From assembly GCA_019359355.1 (NCBI GenBank), contig JAHHHM010000001.1:124001-188000 (forward strand): a DNA stretch of 64,000 nucleotides. The letters are read 5' to 3'. The position numbers were made by a program, and so were the translations under genes. Shown piece after piece: positions 62,695-64,000 of this stretch (position 1 is its first letter; each line of letters starts with the position of its first letter). The notes beneath the pieces were generated by a model. That model ran no database searches. It was not told the origin of the DNA and saw only the letters and a list, made by a program, of their open reading frames with translations. This DNA comes from Microcoleus vaginatus WJT46-NPBG5. GTDB taxonomy: Bacteria > Cyanobacteriota > Cyanobacteriia > Cyanobacteriales > Oscillatoriaceae.

Positions 62695-63537
62695 ATGTTA
62701 CTTGAATTAGCAGTTGGAGATGCCTACGGTGCCGGCTTTGAATATGCGGAGCAAGACATCATTGATCAGTACAATGATTTGAGCCGATATGTCAAACATC
62801 CCCGTCACTCGTTAATTCCAGGGTGCTACACAGATGACACCCAGATGAGCATTGCAATTGCCGAAACAATAGTTTCTCAACAACCTTGGACACCGGAAGT
62901 TTTAGCACAGGCATTTGTCACAGCCTTTAAACGCGATCAAAGAGAAGGCTATGCCGGCAGGTTTTATCAATTTTTATTAGGCATTCAAGACGGCAATCAA
63001 TTTTTAGAACAAATCTCCTGGACAAGTGATAAAAGCGGTGCGTCAATGCGTGCCGGCCCAATTGGGGTATTTCCTAGCGTCGAAAAAGTTATTGAAGCCG
63101 CAACAATTCAGGCCGCAATTACCCATAATACCCCCGATGGAATTAATGCTGCTATTGCGGCAGCTTTGATGTCGCATTATTTCATTTATCAGTTAGGAGA
63201 AAAAAGTAACTTAGGAACGTTTCTTGAAACTCATGTTGCCGGTTATCAATGGGGAGAAACGTGGCAGGGAAAGGTCGGATCAAAAGGCTGGATGAGCGTT
63301 AGAGCCGCGATTACAGCCGTGATGCGAAATCACAGCATGAGCGAACTTTTAAAAGATTGTATTGCCTTTTCTGGTGATGTAGATACAGTTGCAACGATTG
63401 CATTAGCAGCCGGCTCCTGTAGTGGGGAAATCACACAGGATATTCCAGATCATCTGATTGCCGGTTTAGAAAATGGCCCTTATGGTAGAGATTATCTGAT
63501 CGATTTAGACAGACATTTGATGAGTTTGGTACAATAA
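62695..63537 (+). CDS. ADP-ribosylglycohydrolase (DraG family)
   Basis: A 280-residue all-helical enzyme that removes ADP-ribose from modified proteins or small molecules. Two-metal motifs are in place: GDAYGAGFEY at the start, YTDDTQMSIAIAE (about 44-56) and FSGDVDTVATIALAAGS (about 223-239). DraG reactivates dinitrogenase reductase, but most cyanobacterial homologues lie outside nitrogen-fixation clusters, as here. The substrate is unknown. It may be co-transcribed with the VanW gene (37-bp gap) and converges with the TonB-plug gene. Confidence 0.85.
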   Translation: MLLELAVGDAYGAGFEYAEQDIIDQYNDLSRYVKHPRHSLIPGCYTDDTQMSIAIAETIVSQQPWTPEVLAQAFVTAFKRDQREGYAGRFYQFLLGIQDGNQFLEQISWTSDKSGASMRAGPIGVFPSVEKVIEAATIQAAITHNTPDGINAAIAAALMSHYFIYQLGEKSNLGTFLETHVAGYQWGETWQGKVGSKGWMSVRAAITAVMRNHSMSELLKDCIAFSGDVDTVATIALAAGSCSGEITQDIPDHLIAGLENGPYGRDYLIDLDRHLMSLVQ

Positions 63538-63570
63538 ACTTTCATTCAATGCCGGCCACATTCAAATCAT

Positions 63571-63984
63571 TTAAGATCGACACCGATTATCGGGATTAGG
63601 AATAACTTCAATCCGCTCAATGGTTGCCGGCTCAATACTTCTTGGATTGATTGATAAGGGAACACCATCAACTAACACAGAAGACTGTTTACCTCGCAAA
63701 GCACTCCTTGAAAAACGAGTATTTCGTGCAGAAAATGCAAAACCCGGAACCAGCCGGTAGAGAATTTGATTCATGTCCCGCGTCAAGGCAGTTTGTTGTT
63801 GAATTTGTGCGCGTGTAATAACGGTAACTGAGCGCGGCACTTTGTCATACCGTTCAGTTATACAAGAGGCGCTGCCAACTCCTTGAGCGACGCTGACAGA
63901 TGCGTCACCGGCAACACTCACATCAGGCGCTAAAACCGCAAAAACGCTAGCCACCCACACTGCAAATACAAAATTTCTGGACAT
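63571..63984 (-). CDS. TonB-receptor plug domain without beta-barrel (truncated)
   Basis: A 137-residue protein. A signal peptide (about 1-25) is followed by a plug domain: VPRSVTVITRAQIQQQ, YRLVPGFAFSARNTRFSRSALRGKQSS, quoted in part as SRSALRGKQSSVLVDGVPL, and IERIEVIPNP. TonB-dependent receptors continue with a barrel of about 500 residues; here the frame ends directly with DNRCRS and a stop, in place of the IEVIRGP...YG that leads into the barrel. The rest is absent from both strands of the 34 bp before the neighbouring gene. It is either a decayed receptor or a plug-only protein. Confidence 0.75.
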   Translation of the reverse strand: MSRNFVFAVWVASVFAVLAPDVSVAGDASVSVAQGVGSASCITERYDKVPRSVTVITRAQIQQQTALTRDMNQILYRLVPGFAFSARNTRFSRSALRGKQSSVLVDGVPLSINPRSIEPATIERIEVIPNPDNRCRS

Positions 63985-64000
63985 ACAAATCAGTTTAATT

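Noticed and set aside
1-64000. CRISPR array, prophage or rRNA operon
   Set aside because: No regularly spaced direct repeats with unique spacers, no phage structural genes and no rRNA-like sequence were seen.

Overview
The window looks like chromosomal DNA of a filamentous, non-marine cyanobacterium. The evidence is the cyanobacterial gene families it carries: two SLH/OprB iron-type porins, the NblS partner SipA, Uma2/DUF820 endonucleases, a MASE1 hybrid kinase, and short secreted or Cys-rich proteins of cyanobacterial type. It also has heptanucleotide (STRR-type) repeats and NtcA-type boxes. The palindrome RCCGGY (mostly GCCGGC) is strikingly dense, while the usual cyanobacterial HIP1 octamer is rare. 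I cannot name the genus.

Layout. 1-8.8 kb: gamma-glutamyltransferase (cut by the edge), an MscS channel, an EamA exporter, a HAD phosphatase, a YdcF protein, a class-C beta-lactamase-like serine hydrolase and small proteins. 9.2-13.7 kb: DAHP synthase, a VapBC-like toxin-antitoxin pair whose toxin has a stop codon, and an enolase-superfamily epimerase beside a DUF1611 protein (DgcA/DgcN-like, possible D-glutamate recycling). 13.8-17.8 kb: a zinc-ribbon membrane protein, a MASE1 hybrid kinase followed by a relic of a response-regulator domain, and a Uma2 nuclease. 17.8-26.6 kb: an OPT transporter, then an SLH porin and a ribose-type ABC importer. Porin and importer are preceded by homologous non-coding leaders. 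26.7-34.9 kb: a PAS histidine kinase, glycogen phosphorylase, Uma2, DUF429, TrpS and an MTHFR-like protein. 35-38 kb is the most disturbed stretch: an IS982-like remnant, a eukaryote-like D-amino acid oxidase and a broken IS630 element. 38.2-49.7 kb: a DrrAB-type exporter, a modular C39-peptidase protein, peroxiredoxin Q, a YbbN-like thioredoxin, a cobalamin riboswitch with CbiX, SipA, a lipid kinase and a cysteine desulfurase.

50.4-57.8 kb is the most interesting block. A BMP-type ABC importer (binding protein, two permeases, double ATPase) is interleaved with a biuret-hydrolase-like cysteine hydrolase, a cupin, a second paralogous cysteine hydrolase, and a free-standing homologue of the C-terminal domain of allophanate hydrolase. 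Two GTA-N8-TAC (NtcA-type) boxes lie upstream. I read this as a nitrogen-regulated system for taking up and breaking down biuret, triuret or a related ureide. The enzyme families are seen in the sequence; the substrate is inferred. 58-64 kb: a second SLH porin with a 16-bp perfect hairpin just before its start, FolK, a metal-binding HMA protein, a NUDIX hydrolase, a VanW protein, an ADP-ribosylglycohydrolase and a TonB-receptor plug domain without a barrel.

No rRNA, tRNA, CRISPR array or prophage was recognised. All calls come from reading the sequence; no database search was run.
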